From Fructobacillus parabroussonetiae (GTDB lineage Bacteria; Bacillota; Bacilli; Lactobacillales; Lactobacillaceae), in the NCBI RefSeq assembly GCF_018437265.1, contig NZ_JAAMFL010000008.1, positions 1 through 64,000 of the forward strand: 64,000 nt of DNA. Direction: 5' to 3'. Positions 7,717-16,432 of the stretch are shown here, in pieces. Each line of letters starts with the position of its first letter. Position 1 is the first letter of the stretch. Both the position numbers and the translations under genes were made by a program. The notes under the pieces are model-generated. The model was given only the letters and a program-made list of their open reading frames with translations, was not told the origin of the DNA and searched no databases.

Positions 7717-8661
7717 ATGCAAACTGTGATTTTACTGACAAACGAAGGCCTAAAACAGGTCAAAGCGGCCTATTCGAAGGAACTCGTTCGGCCCGCACCG
7801 AAAAACAGCCTTTTTCAAGCAAAGAAAAACGGCCTGACAATCACTGGCTACTCTTCTGGCAAAGTGCTTTTTCAAGGAAAAGAAACGGATCACGAAGCGG
7901 CTCGCTTTCAGTCCCTCATTAAAAAAGGTGAAAAAATGACCCAACACAACCAACAGCGGTCTAAATCGACCAAGAGCAGTCGGCCAAAACTACCGGCCGG
8001 CTTCGCGGATTGGGGGGTCATTGGTTCGGATGAGGTGGGTGCTGGTGCTTACTTCGGTCCGCTAACCACCGCAGCGGTCTACGTTCCGGCAGATCAGGTC
8101 GAAAAGCTCCGTGAACTTGGTTTTGCCGACTCAAAAACCTTGACCGATGACAAAATTAAGAAGTTAGCCCCCTACATTCTGGAGCATTTACCCTATCACA
8201 TTGTCAATTTAATCCCTGACTTTTATAATCAAAAACAAGAAAGCGGTCAAAACGTTGTCGCGATGAAGGCCCTCTCCCACAACTTCACGCACAATCAGGT
8301 TCTAAAAAAGATTGGGCAAGAAAAAAGGCCCGATGCCATTCTGGTCGATCAATTTGTCCAGGGGTCCTCCTACTATCGCTACCTAGAAAAGAACCACCAA
8401 CCAAGGCCGGACCTGCCGACTTATTTCATTACAAAAGGGGAAACCGAGCACGTCGCCGTGGCGGCCGCCTCGGTCCTTGCCCGCTATGTCGAATTACGCA
8501 GTATGGCCGAACTGAGTCAAGAAGCCGGCGTCACCTTGCCCATTGGTGCCGGAAAAGAGGCTGATCGAATCGCTGCTTCCTTAATGAATCAAGGCAAAGA
8601 CTTACGACACTTTGCGAAGCTCCACTTTGCCAATACAAAAAAAGCCCAGGCCTTTCGTTAA
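7717..8661 (+). CDS. rnhC: Ribonuclease HIII
   Basis: RNase HIII cuts the RNA strand of RNA-DNA hybrids. The 314-residue product has the N-terminal TBP-like substrate-binding domain (about 1-65, with ITGYSSGKVLFQGKE) joined by a basic linker to the catalytic domain. The catalytic domain starts at about residue 102 with GSDEVGAGAYFGP and contains the D..SK motif (GFADSKTLTD). The N-terminus fits the family start. No Shine-Dalgarno sequence is seen at a usable distance, and the extended -10 lies only 6 bp upstream, so translation may begin on a leaderless mRNA. A strong terminator follows. Confidence 0.93.
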   Translation: MQTVILLTNEGLKQVKAAYSKELVRPAPKNSLFQAKKNGLTITGYSSGKVLFQGKETDHEAARFQSLIKKGEKMTQHNQQRSKSTKSSRPKLPAGFADWGVIGSDEVGAGAYFGPLTTAAVYVPADQVEKLRELGFADSKTLTDDKIKKLAPYILEHLPYHIVNLIPDFYNQKQESGQNVVAMKALSHNFTHNQVLKKIGQEKRPDAILVDQFVQGSSYYRYLEKNHQPRPDLPTYFITKGETEHVAVAAASVLARYVELRSMAELSQEAGVTLPIGAGKEADRIAASLMNQGKDLRHFAKLHFANTKKAQAFR

Positions 8662-8673
8662 ACGAAGCCAAAG

Positions 8674-8708
8674 AAAAACACCGCTTTCATCAAAAGTCGG
8701 TGTTTTTT
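8674..8708. terminator. Bidirectional intrinsic terminator
   Basis: AAAACACCG and CGGTGTTTT arms around a 14-base loop are followed by T-runs on both strands. It ends rnhC (plus) and the converging ytxH-like gene (minus). Confidence 0.88.
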
Positions 8709-8710
8709 CT

Positions 8711-9010
8711 TTACTTATTCAAATCAAGATCCGTTTCTTCAAGTTCGATGTCTTCTTGATTGTCATCTTCACTTGGAACAACGGAATCAGACAGTGCTTC
8801 TTTTGATGACACATACGAAGCCTTTGCCTGTTCGATGTATGGCTGAACTGCCGTTGATGCCTTGTCAACCATGTCAGCCAATTGGCTTTGAACGTCGTTT
8901 AACTTGGCTTTCAGGTTTTCTTGATCTTGTTCGGACTTAGATAGCTTATATGCGGCTGATGCGCCCATGGCAAAGAGAAAACCTGCCAGTACTTTAGTTG
9001 ATGCTTTCAT
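8711..9010 (-). CDS. YtxH-like small membrane-anchored protein
   Basis: This 99-residue protein starts with one hydrophobic segment (TKVLAGFLFAMGASAAYKL), which probably anchors it in the membrane. A coiled-coil stretch (NLKAKLNDVQSQLADMVDKA) follows, then a strongly acidic tail. This is the layout of the YtxH family. In Bacillus ytxG (DUF948) and ytxH form a general-stress pair; here too the DUF948 gene is directly upstream with 11 bp between them. The ATG at 9010 has AAGGA at good distance; a GTG five codons upstream would overlap the preceding gene. Confidence 0.78.
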   Translation of the reverse strand: MKASTKVLAGFLFAMGASAAYKLSKSEQDQENLKAKLNDVQSQLADMVDKASTAVQPYIEQAKASYVSSKEALSDSVVPSEDDNQEDIELEETDLDLNK

Positions 9011-9021
9011 GATTGATCCTT

Positions 9022-9393
9022 TCACTTTGCCTTCTTTGAGGACTTTTTGAAGAGTTTTGACAAGACGAGGGCAAAACCAGTCTTGGTTGCTGTCCCAAAT
9101 CCAGAAACTGACGTCGATGTCTTACGAACGGATTGGTTCAAATCAGAAATCGTTTCGGACAAGTCAGCTGCGGCCTGTACCGTCACGTTCAACGTCGCCA
9201 TTTTGTCATTGACATCATCAACCAACAGATTGGTATTGGCAATCAATTCGTTTGATGAACGGACCACCGTGTCCAAATCAGTCGTCAATACCGAAACGGA
9301 ACGCGTCAAGCGAAGCAAGAATACGGACAAGGCCAACACAAGTAGCAAGAAGGCCAAGGCGAAAATTAATAGTGAAATCTGTCCTACTGTCAT
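9022..9393 (-). CDS. DUF948-family (YtxG-like) membrane protein
   Basis: This 123-residue protein has an N-terminal membrane segment (ISLLIFALAFLLLVLALSVF), then a long amphipathic helix of the DUF948 type (DTVVRSSNELIANTNLLVDD through TVQAAADLSETISDLNQSV) and a basic tail. Proteins of this family are stress-related and of unknown biochemical role. I chose the ATG at 9393, which has GGAG five bases upstream; the longer open frame upstream crosses the terminator of rny. A minus-strand extended -10 (TGTTACAAT, around 9434-9442) is the probable promoter of this two-gene unit. Confidence 0.82.
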   Translation of the reverse strand: MTVGQISLLIFALAFLLLVLALSVFLLRLTRSVSVLTTDLDTVVRSSNELIANTNLLVDDVNDKMATLNVTVQAAADLSETISDLNQSVRKTSTSVSGFGTATKTGFALVLSKLFKKSSKKAK

Positions 9394-9512
9394 AATCTCT
9401 CCAATCAATAAATTTAATAAATAATCAAACCCATTGTAACAAAATATGAAGGAAATAACAGGAAAAAGGCGGTATTCGCCAGTTTGCAACCGCCGATTTG
9501 TTTTCAAAAAAG

Positions 9513-9537
9513 AAAAAAGCCCCGAGGGGCTTTTTTT
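9513..9537. terminator. Intrinsic terminator of rny
   Basis: AAAAAAGCCCC and GGGGCTTTTTT form a perfect stem with a two-base centre, flanked by A and T runs. It ends rny on the minus strand and could also work from the other side. Confidence 0.9.
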
Positions 9538-11092
9538 AACGGGCGTAATCAACTGCTCTTGTTTCACGGACAACCGTTACCTTCACGTGTCCTGGATACT
9601 CGAGCTGATCTTCAACTTCCGCTTTAATATCGTGGGCGAGAACCGTTGCCTGAATGTCAGAAATCTGATCAGGCTCAACCATCACGCGGACCTCACGGCC
9701 GGCTTGAATGGCATAGGCGGTTTTAACACCTTGATAGTCACTTGCGATGTGCTCCAAATCCGTCAATCGTTGAACGTAATTTTCAAGCGACTCGGAACGA
9801 GCCCCTGGACGAGCAGCTGATATGGCATCGGCCGCTGTGACCAGTTCAGCAAGTGGTGATGTTGCTTCCGTATCACCGTGGTGGGCGGCGATGGCATTAA
9901 CGACATTGGCCTTTTCATGATACTTTTCTGCAATTCGAACACCGAGTTCAACGTGAGAACCTTCAACTTCGGCATCGACGGCTTTTCCAATATCATGTAA
10001 AAGTCCGGCACGCTTTGCTTGTGCGACATCCATTTTAAATTCTGAAGCCATTAAACCAGTGAGTTTAGCGACTTCTAGAGAGTGTTGTAAGACATTTTGG
10101 CCATAAGAAGTACGGTAATTCATGCGACCAACCAACTTAATCAAGTCGGGGTGCAAACCGCGGATTCCCAATTCAAAGACTGCTTCTTCACCCTTTTGAC
10201 GAATGTTTTCATCCATCTGACGGCGAGCCTTTTCAACTGCTTCTTCAATCTTTGCAGGATTGATTCGGCCATCGGCAATCAGCGCCTCCAAGGCGTTTTT
10301 AGCAATCTGTCGGCGGAGTGGGTCAAAACCAGACAAAACGACGGATTCTGGCGTATCATCGATAATCAAGTCGATACCCGTCAGCGATTCAATCGTTCGA
10401 ATGTTTCGTCCTTCGCGACCAATAATCCGGCCCTTCATGTCCTCGCTAGGCAAGTTCACAACGGAAACCGTCACATCGGAAACCGTGTCGGCAGCAGAGC
10501 GTTGGATTGCCTCCACCACTAGGTTACGGGCACGCTTCTCCCCTTCGTTTTTAGCGTCTTGTTCATATTCTTGAATCAAGGCTGCCCGCTCTTTTTCGAG
10601 TTGGGCTTTGGAAGTCGACAAGATGACGTCTTTGGCTTGATCCCTGGTCATTTGACCAATTTCTTCAAGCTTACTCTCTTGTTCGGAAAGCTTTTGCTGT
10701 GCCGCTTCTTCCTTTTCAGTCGCCGCATCCAAACGGTTTTGCAACTTTGTTTCTTTCTTAATCAAAGAAGCATCGCGTTCATTTAACGTGGCGTCCTTCT
10801 TGTCCAGTGTATCAATCCGGTCTTGCAGACGTGTTTCCTGTCCTTCGACTCGCTTTTGGCGATCGGCAAGGGATTGTTCAACCTGGTGACGATACTCTTG
10901 GGCGTAGACCTTCGCATCGACTTCAGCGGATTTTTTAATGCTTTTTGCTTCGTCTTCTGCTTGTTTTAAAATGTTTGTTGCCATCTGCTTAGCGTTATTC
11001 AAACGAATCTGATCCAGAATCTTTTTCGTTAAATAACCACCAGCTAAGCCGATGAAAAGTGCAAAGAGTGCTGAGATAATGATAGTCAGCAT
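9536..11092 (-). CDS. rny: Ribonuclease Y
   Basis: RNase Y is the membrane-anchored endonuclease that starts mRNA decay in Firmicutes. The 518-residue product has an N-terminal membrane segment (about 4-23), a long Glu/Lys/Gln-rich coiled coil to about residue 205, a KH domain ([20 protein letters not shown]) and an HD domain with [10 protein letters not shown]. Its length matches the family. AAGGA precedes the ATG by 7 bases. It stands alone between a strong consensus promoter and a terminator. Confidence 0.95.
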   Translation of the reverse strand: MLTIIISALFALFIGLAGGYLTKKILDQIRLNNAKQMATNILKQAEDEAKSIKKSAEVDAKVYAQEYRHQVEQSLADRQKRVEGQETRLQDRIDTLDKKDATLNERDASLIKKETKLQNRLDAATEKEEAAQQKLSEQESKLEEIGQMTRDQAKDVILSTSKAQLEKERAALIQEYEQDAKNEGEKRARNLVVEAIQRSAADTVSDVTVSVVNLPSEDMKGRIIGREGRNIRTIESLTGIDLIIDDTPESVVLSGFDPLRRQIAKNALEALIADGRINPAKIEEAVEKARRQMDENIRQKGEEAVFELGIRGLHPDLIKLVGRMNYRTSYGQNVLQHSLEVAKLTGLMASEFKMDVAQAKRAGLLHDIGKAVDAEVEGSHVELGVRIAEKYHEKANVVNAIAAHHGDTEATSPLAELVTAADAISAARPGARSESLENYVQRLTDLEHIASDYQGVKTAYAIQAGREVRVMVEPDQISDIQATVLAHDIKAEVEDQLEYPGHVKVTVVRETRAVDYAR

Positions 11093-11137
11093 ATTCTTTT
11101 CCTTTCAGTCATGAATTTTAATTCAATTCACATGTCT

Positions 11138-11166
11138 AGTATAGACAAAAGACAGCCGCCGGTCAA
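11138..11166 (-). promoter_or_regulatory. rny: Promoter of rny
   Basis: Minus strand -35 TTGACC (11161-11166), 17-bp spacer, -10 TATACT (11138-11143). Both hexamers and the spacing are identical to those of the first rrn promoter at 151-179, so rny should be strongly transcribed. Confidence 0.8.
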
Positions 11167-11280
11167 TTAGAGAAAGGATTAAAAAGCTCCTAGAATTCTT
11201 TTATTTAGACGATTAAACGGGACTTTTTAGCGCGAAGTAACCGATTAAAAATTTTATGAGCAGGCGGCTGAATTTTCTAA

Positions 11281-11321
11281 ATAAGAAAAAGGGACCATCA
11301 AATGATCGCCCTTTTTCTTAT
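11281..11321. terminator. Bidirectional intrinsic terminator after smpB
   Basis: ATAAGAAAAAGGG (11281-11293) pairs perfectly with CCCTTTTTCTTAT (11309-11321). The right arm contains the smpB stop codon. It ends the secG-rnr-smpB operon. Confidence 0.85.
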
Positions 11322-11782
11322 CGTTTAAATTGTCGGTTCAAATCACGCTCGACATCCCGTTTCTTAATCGATTGCCGCTTGTCATACTGCTTTTTTCCAC
11401 GGCCGACACCAATTAATACCTTAGCGAAGCCTTTTTTTAGGTAAACCTTTAACGGTACCACGGTCACACCGCTTTCCTTCACCAACACTTCGAGATGCTG
11501 AATCTGTTTTTTATGCAAAAGCAAAATGCGCGAACGTAAAGGATCAACATTAAATTGATTGCCTTGTTCATAAGTGGCAATGTGCACGTTCGTCAGGTAG
11601 GCCTGCCCGTCATGCACCGTCACAAAGCCATCCCCAATGGTAATTTGTCCGGCACGAACGGACTTGATTTCCGTCCCTGTTAAGACAATGCCGGCCTCAA
11701 AAGTCTCTTCAATCGCGTAGTTAAAACGAGCCTTTCGATTGGTTGCCAGAGCATCATTTTGAACTTGTTTTTTCTTTGCCAT
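11318..11782 (-). CDS. smpB: SsrA-binding protein SmpB
   Basis: SmpB binds tmRNA and brings it to stalled ribosomes for trans-translation. The 154-residue product shows the family motifs NRKARFNYAIEETFEAGIVL, TGTEIKSVR and the basic C-terminal tail (GRGKKQYDKRQSIKKRDVER) that enters the mRNA channel. It is 22 bp from the end of rnr, in the usual secG-rnr-smpB order. No tmRNA gene is seen downstream in the 225 bp before rny. Confidence 0.95.
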   Translation of the reverse strand: MAKKKQVQNDALATNRKARFNYAIEETFEAGIVLTGTEIKSVRAGQITIGDGFVTVHDGQAYLTNVHIATYEQGNQFNVDPLRSRILLLHKKQIQHLEVLVKESGVTVVPLKVYLKKGFAKVLIGVGRGKKQYDKRQSIKKRDVERDLNRQFKR

Positions 11783-11804
11783 GGCAGCTCCTTTCGCTAA
11801 CGAC

Positions 11805-14237
11805 TTACTTCTGCTTCATTTGGAAGGGGTGCTTGTGGTTTTGACCAGACTTGGCAGCCTGCTGGCCCCTCTTTTGATTGCCATTCGAACGGCCTTGGAC
11901 TGACTGACCCTGGCTCTTTCTCTGCCCATCTTGTTTGCCTTGACGGTCAGAGCGGCCACGGTTACGGTCATTACCGCCTTTCCGGTTGCCACCGTTTCCA
12001 CGCCCGCGGTTCTTGTCCCGCTTATCGCGACCGAATTGGCCACGGCTTGGCTGTGGGACTTTGATATCAGTCGTTGGTGCTTCTTCTGGATTGACCAGCA
12101 TAAAGTCGACGGTCGAATCCTTCTTAGAAGCACGGATGACCTTCACCTTGACCTTTTGACCAATCTGGAAGATGTGGTGCTTGGAACGGCCAATCAAAGC
12201 CGCGTGCTTTTCGTCGTAGTCATAGTGGTCATCCGTCAGGTTTGAGATGTGAACCAAGCCTTCAACGGTGTTATCCAAGGAGACAAAGAGGCCGAACTTC
12301 AAAGCCGCGTTGACCACACCTTCGTATTCGTTGCCGACTTTGTCTTCCATGTACTCGGCCTTCTTCATGGCATCGACCAAACGTTCCGCGTCGATTGCCC
12401 GGCGTTCACGAGTGGAAGTATCGACCCCGATTTCTGCCAGTGATGAGGCATACTTTTCCTGTGCTTCAACGCCGTAACCATTCTTTTCGTACCACTTAAT
12501 CAAGCGGTGAACCGTTAAGTCAGGGTAACGACGGATTGGCGAAGTAAAGTGCGTATAGTACTCAGCTCCCAGGCCAAAGTGGCCCAGTGGTTCTGGTGAA
12601 TACTTGGCCTGCTTCATGGCCCGCAGCATCATCGTTGAAATCATTTGTTCGGTTGGGTCGTCCTTGACCTTTTTCATCAAGGTCTGGAGCATCATTGGCG
12701 TCACGTTGGCTGGATCTCCCTTAACCGGGTGGCCCAATGCCTTAGCAAATTCAAAGAAGGACTGCGCCCGTTCCTCATCCGGCGTTTCGTGAATTCGGTA
12801 AAGGAATGGGACCTTCTTCTTATCAAAGTGTTCGGCGACCGTTTCGTTGGCAGCCAGCATGAAGGATTCAATCATCCGTTCTGCAGTGCCTCGTTCGCGG
12901 ACAACCACGTCAATCGCCTTCCCCTGATCATCGACGATAATGGAGCCTTCCGGTGCATCGAATTCGATGGCCCCGCGCTTTTCACGCTTCTTGGCCAAAA
13001 TTTGGTGCAAGTCGCCCATCGTGTCAAACATGTCGGCCAGACCGGCGTATTCTTTTCGAGCTTCTTCATTGCCAGCAAGAATCTGGTTGACTTTGTCATA
13101 GGTCATCCGGGCGTGGGATTCGATGACGGATTGCTCTAAGCGGTGCTTGACTACTTCACCCTGTGGGTTGATTTCCATCTCCACGGACATGGCCAAGCGG
13201 GTGACGTTGGGGTTCAAAGAAGCAATGCCGTTGGACAACTTCTGAGGCAGCATTGGAATCACGCGGTCAGTCAAGTAAACCGAAGTGCCACGGTTGTAGG
13301 CCTCTTCATCGATGGCCGTTCCCGGACGGACATAGTGGGAAACGTCGGCGATGTGGACCCCGAGGTGGTAGTTCCCGTTTTCTAATTTCCAGGCTACAAC
13401 GGCGTCATCAATATCCTTGGTATCAGCCCCATCAATGGTCACCAAAGGCTGATCCGTAATGTCTTGTCGGCCTTCCCATTCGGACTTCAGCACTTCGTTT
13501 GGAATGGCGTCAGCTTCCCTCATCACGGCGTCTGGGAAGCGGTTTGGCACCTTCTTGTTTTCAACGATCTGCATGATGTCCATGCCGGGTTCATTTTCAA
13601 AGCCAAGTACTTCCGTCACAGAAGCCACCAATTGCTTTGGATGAACGGCATCAGCGTATGATTCGACTTCGGCGACAACAACTTGGCCATCGTGTAAATC
13701 CGCATCGGCCGTTGATGATTCAACAATCACCTGAAAGGAGCCAACCTTTTTGTCGGAAAGTCGGATCTGGCCAAGCGTTCCCTCAAATGGGGAATCGGAC
13801 GTGTAAACGCCAACTACTCGAGTATAGGCATGCTCGAGAATCTCTTCGACTCGTCCTTCTGGGCCTCGGTCAGCTGATTGGGCTGGCTTTACCATCGAAA
13901 CACGAACCGTGTCCCCCTGCATGGCTTGCATGGTGTTATCGGGTCCAATAAAGTAGTCAGGAAGGTTTTCATCATAGCGAACAAAGCCAAAGCCCTTATC
14001 ATTGGCCTTGAACTCACCAACGATATCGCCCTTTTTGCCCTGGAATTGATAGCTATCCTTTTCGACTCTCTTAACAATCTGATTATCAGCCAAATTTTCG
14101 AGGACGGCAAGCACCTGACGGTAGCCCGCTGCCCCTTCTAAACGAAGCCCATCCGCCAAGTTTTGGGCGGAAAAGGCTTGTTTGGGGTTGGCTTTCAAGA
14201 AGCCTTCCAATTGTTCTTTTACTTGCTTTGTTTCCAT
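11805..14237 (-). CDS. rnr: Ribonuclease R
   Basis: RNase R is a processive 3'-5' exonuclease that degrades structured RNA and works with trans-translation. The 810-residue product has an N-terminal winged-helix and cold-shock-like region, the RNB catalytic domain with DTKDIDDAVVAWKL and the GVHIADVSHYV motif, and an S1 domain near 640-720 (GNEYEGVVNAALKFGLFVSL). The tail is very basic and rich in Gly, Arg, Asn and Gln from about residue 735 onward, probably disordered and RNA-binding. It lies between secG and smpB; a terminator separates it from secG. Confidence 0.95.
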   Translation of the reverse strand: METKQVKEQLEGFLKANPKQAFSAQNLADGLRLEGAAGYRQVLAVLENLADNQIVKRVEKDSYQFQGKKGDIVGEFKANDKGFGFVRYDENLPDYFIGPDNTMQAMQGDTVRVSMVKPAQSADRGPEGRVEEILEHAYTRVVGVYTSDSPFEGTLGQIRLSDKKVGSFQVIVESSTADADLHDGQVVVAEVESYADAVHPKQLVASVTEVLGFENEPGMDIMQIVENKKVPNRFPDAVMREADAIPNEVLKSEWEGRQDITDQPLVTIDGADTKDIDDAVVAWKLENGNYHLGVHIADVSHYVRPGTAIDEEAYNRGTSVYLTDRVIPMLPQKLSNGIASLNPNVTRLAMSVEMEINPQGEVVKHRLEQSVIESHARMTYDKVNQILAGNEEARKEYAGLADMFDTMGDLHQILAKKREKRGAIEFDAPEGSIIVDDQGKAIDVVVRERGTAERMIESFMLAANETVAEHFDKKKVPFLYRIHETPDEERAQSFFEFAKALGHPVKGDPANVTPMMLQTLMKKVKDDPTEQMISTMMLRAMKQAKYSPEPLGHFGLGAEYYTHFTSPIRRYPDLTVHRLIKWYEKNGYGVEAQEKYASSLAEIGVDTSTRERRAIDAERLVDAMKKAEYMEDKVGNEYEGVVNAALKFGLFVSLDNTVEGLVHISNLTDDHYDYDEKHAALIGRSKHHIFQIGQKVKVKVIRASKKDSTVDFMLVNPEEAPTTDIKVPQPSRGQFGRDKRDKNRGRGNGGNRKGGNDRNRGRSDRQGKQDGQRKSQGQSVQGRSNGNQKRGQQAAKSGQNHKHPFQMKQK

Positions 14238-14264
14238 CTTTGTTTCTTTCTAAAAAATGCTAAT

Positions 14265-14294
14265 AAAAAATCAGTCTACAAAAAAGTAAACTGA
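14265..14294 (-). terminator. Terminator between secG and rnr
   Basis: On the minus strand TCAGTTTAC pairs with GTAGACTGA (one G-U pair) around a T-rich loop and is followed by TTTTTT. It sits in the 66-bp gap between secG and rnr, so part of the transcripts would stop after secG. Confidence 0.7.
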
Positions 14295-14303
14295 CCTTAT
14301 TGA

Positions 14304-14540
14304 TTAATGAGCGGCTAAGTACATCAAAATAAGTGCAATGATGAACCAGAGAGCACCAAGAACCGTCGTAATTCGACGCATGATGGCCTCAAAGCCGCGA
14401 GACTTTCGTTCCGTAAATAAATCGGTTGCGCCACCAGACAAAGCTGACAGTGCATCTTGTTGCTTACTAGGCTGCATCATTACCGAAACAATCAGTAAGA
14501 AGCCAACGACTAGCAAGAGAATGGTTAAAATATTAGTCAC
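14304..14540 (-). CDS. secG: Preprotein translocase subunit SecG
   Basis: SecG is the small stimulating subunit of the SecYEG channel. This 78-residue protein has two membrane segments (about 4-22 and 58-76) joined by the conserved cytoplasmic loop with SGGATDLF. The start is a GTG at 14540 behind GGAGG with seven bases spacing. It heads the secG-rnr-smpB group and has its own consensus promoter. Confidence 0.93.
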   Translation of the reverse strand: MTNILTILLLVVGFLLIVSVMMQPSKQQDALSALSGGATDLFTERKSRGFEAIMRRITTVLGALWFIIALILMYLAAH

Positions 14541-14572
14541 AAGGACGCCTCCACTCGCAATTCATACTACTT

Positions 14573-14601
14573 AGTATAGCAAAGTTCCCTTTAATTTCCA
14601 A
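14573..14601 (-). promoter_or_regulatory. secG: Promoter of secG
   Basis: Minus strand -35 TTGGAA (14596-14601), 17-bp spacer and -10 TATACT (14573-14578). The -35 lies in the last codons of the upstream methylase gene. A short dyad ATACT-AAGT-AGTAT overlaps the -10 and start region. Confidence 0.72.
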
Positions 14602-15364
14602 GGGACAGGCGGAACATCAAAACGCCACCAGCAACGGCAACGTTCAATGATTCGGCTGAACCAATCAATGGGATATAGAGGTTGGCCGTTGTCTGCTTGG
14701 CCAATTCTGGATCCAAGCCCTGTCCTTCGTTTCCCACAATCAAAGCACCGGCTGAAAGACCGTGAATGTCTTGATATGGCTTGGCTTCTTCGTTTAATTC
14801 TGATCCGTAAACAGGCAAATCATTTTCCTTGAAAGCCGAAATCCAATCGGTCAAGTTACCTTGCAGCACTTCCAAGTGGAAGTTTGATCCCTGCATGGCA
14901 CGAACCACTTTTGGCGCGTACAAGTCGGCCGTTCCTTCACCCAAAACGACACCCTTAAAGCCAGCGGCATCAGCTGTTCGAACCAAAGTACCAACATTGC
15001 CAGGATCCTGAATGGCATCCAAGAAGAGCCAAAGACCATCGTGGACATAATTTGGATCAAAGGTCTTTTCTGGCAAGGTCACCTCAGCAAAAATGCCCTG
15101 GGGAGTCTTCGAACCAGCGATATGGGCCGCCACTTCCTTTGAAATTTCAAAAGCTGGCACACCGTGTGGAACATCGGGCAGGTGTTCGGCCATTTGCTCT
15201 TCCGTTGCCATAATGGCGTGGAATTTGGCGTTGGCGTTAATCGCTTCTTGCACCAGGTGCCACCCGTCCAAAAGATAAGTCTTTTGTTCGAGACGGCCCT
15301 TCTTCGTGGCCAACTTCGCCCAGGCTTTCACCTTATTATTCTGTTTTGATAAAATTCGTTCCAT
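14591..15364 (-). CDS. SpoU/TrmH-family RNA 2'-O-methyltransferase
   Basis: This 257-residue SAM-dependent RNA ribose methylase has an N-terminal substrate-binding domain (to about 100) and a C-terminal SPOUT knot. The knot motifs are visible: FLDAIQDPGNVGTLVRTADA (motif 1), IVGNEGQGL (motif 2) and IPLIGSAESLNVAVAGGVLM (motif 3). It resembles the TrmH-type rRNA methylases of Firmicutes (YsgA-like); the target nucleotide cannot be read from the sequence. It is followed by secG and preceded by yidC, 26 bp away. Confidence 0.9.
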   Translation of the reverse strand: MERILSKQNNKVKAWAKLATKKGRLEQKTYLLDGWHLVQEAINANAKFHAIMATEEQMAEHLPDVPHGVPAFEISKEVAAHIAGSKTPQGIFAEVTLPEKTFDPNYVHDGLWLFLDAIQDPGNVGTLVRTADAAGFKGVVLGEGTADLYAPKVVRAMQGSNFHLEVLQGNLTDWISAFKENDLPVYGSELNEEAKPYQDIHGLSAGALIVGNEGQGLDPELAKQTTANLYIPLIGSAESLNVAVAGGVLMFRLSLGN

Positions 15365-15390
15365 AATACTTCCTTTTTTTCTTGGACAAT

Positions 15391-16353
15391 TTAGTCGTTT
15401 TCACGGTGTTGCTTGCCAGCGTTACGGCCTTGTTCGGGCTTTTCATCCGTCACATCGCGTGGTCGAAGATCTTCTGGGCGAACACGGTTAACGGTTTCAT
15501 TTCCAAAAGATGGGCCAGCCTGACCGGCTGTTTGAGTGGCCGCTCCTTGCTGCAACAATTCATCCGCCGTCTTCAAAATCACAAAGTCATCTTCTACTTG
15601 CTTCTTCAAATTAGCGTGCATCAAGTGGGTGATAAATGCCTGCAAAACCACGAAGATTCCACCAACGATGAAATACAAGCCCAGCGCACCAGAGGAAACA
15701 AAGGTAAAGCCAGCAATCACAAGTGGCATCATCCACATCAAAGCGCCGGTTTGCTTCTTTTGTGCTTCTGGAACATGCAACTGTGTCAAATAGGCTTGCC
15801 AGAGGTAGATGACCAGCACCAAAACAGAGAACAGCACCTGTGGTGATGACAATTGGAAGCCAAAGAAGGTCGCACTCTTCAGCCCGTTGGCATGCATGAT
15901 GGCCAAATACAAGCCGGAAAAGATGGGCATCTGAATCGCCATCGTCAACCAGGAAACACCGCCAGTTAAGGAAATGTTGTTTTCCCGGTAAAGTGCCATG
16001 GAAGCCATTGAGGCGGCCTGTTGTTCGGCTGGTGTTTGCGCACTTTTAACAGCTGCTTGCACCTTTTCAAATTCACGACGCATCTTTTGCATCTTGAGTT
16101 GTGACACGGTCGTCTTCTTTGATTGGTTCACCATGATTGGCAACAAAATCAAGCGAATGATGGCGGTCAAAATAATAATCGCCCAACCAATGGCGTTCAC
16201 ACCACCAACGGCTTTGGCAATTTGCAAAAGGATTTCGGCAATTGGCTTGGAAACCAAGGCATAAATTCGCCCGTGGACACCGTATCCACCTGTGAAGAGG
16301 TAGATGTCAAAGAGAACCACCAAGATCGTGGCATAGCGTTTCAATAATTTCAT
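15391..16353 (-). CDS. yidC: Membrane protein insertase YidC/OxaA
   Basis: YidC inserts and folds membrane proteins, alone or with SecYEG. The 320-residue product has five hydrophobic segments and the family signature region NAIGWAIIILTAIIRLILLP, with the conserved arginine in the first core helix. A long charged tail (about residues 255-320) could bind ribosomes. Unlike most Firmicutes YidC proteins, no Cys of a lipobox is visible near the N-terminus (LFTGGYGVHG instead of a LxxC motif). AGGAG precedes the ATG. Confidence 0.9.
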   Translation of the reverse strand: MKLLKRYATILVVLFDIYLFTGGYGVHGRIYALVSKPIAEILLQIAKAVGGVNAIGWAIIILTAIIRLILLPIMVNQSKKTTVSQLKMQKMRREFEKVQAAVKSAQTPAEQQAASMASMALYRENNISLTGGVSWLTMAIQMPIFSGLYLAIMHANGLKSATFFGFQLSSPQVLFSVLVLVIYLWQAYLTQLHVPEAQKKQTGALMWMMPLVIAGFTFVSSGALGLYFIVGGIFVVLQAFITHLMHANLKKQVEDDFVILKTADELLQQGAATQTAGQAGPSFGNETVNRVRPEDLRPRDVTDEKPEQGRNAGKQHREND

Positions 16354-16404
16354 AGTTGCTCCTAAAAAGCTGATTTCAATTCGTTTTTTCAGTAATCCTC
16401 ACCA

Positions 16405-16413
16405 ATTATAGCA
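16405..16413 (-). promoter_or_regulatory. yidC: Extended -10 promoter of yidC
   Basis: The minus strand reads TGCTATAAT, with TATAAT at 16405-16410, about 50 bp upstream of the yidC start. No clear -35 is seen. Confidence 0.55.
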
Positions 16414-16432
16414 AGATTCGTCGATCACTGGG

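Noticed and set aside
11093-11317. tmRNA gene near smpB
   Set aside because: The gap between rny and smpB is too short and contains only the rny promoter and leader and a terminator; no tag-peptide region is seen.
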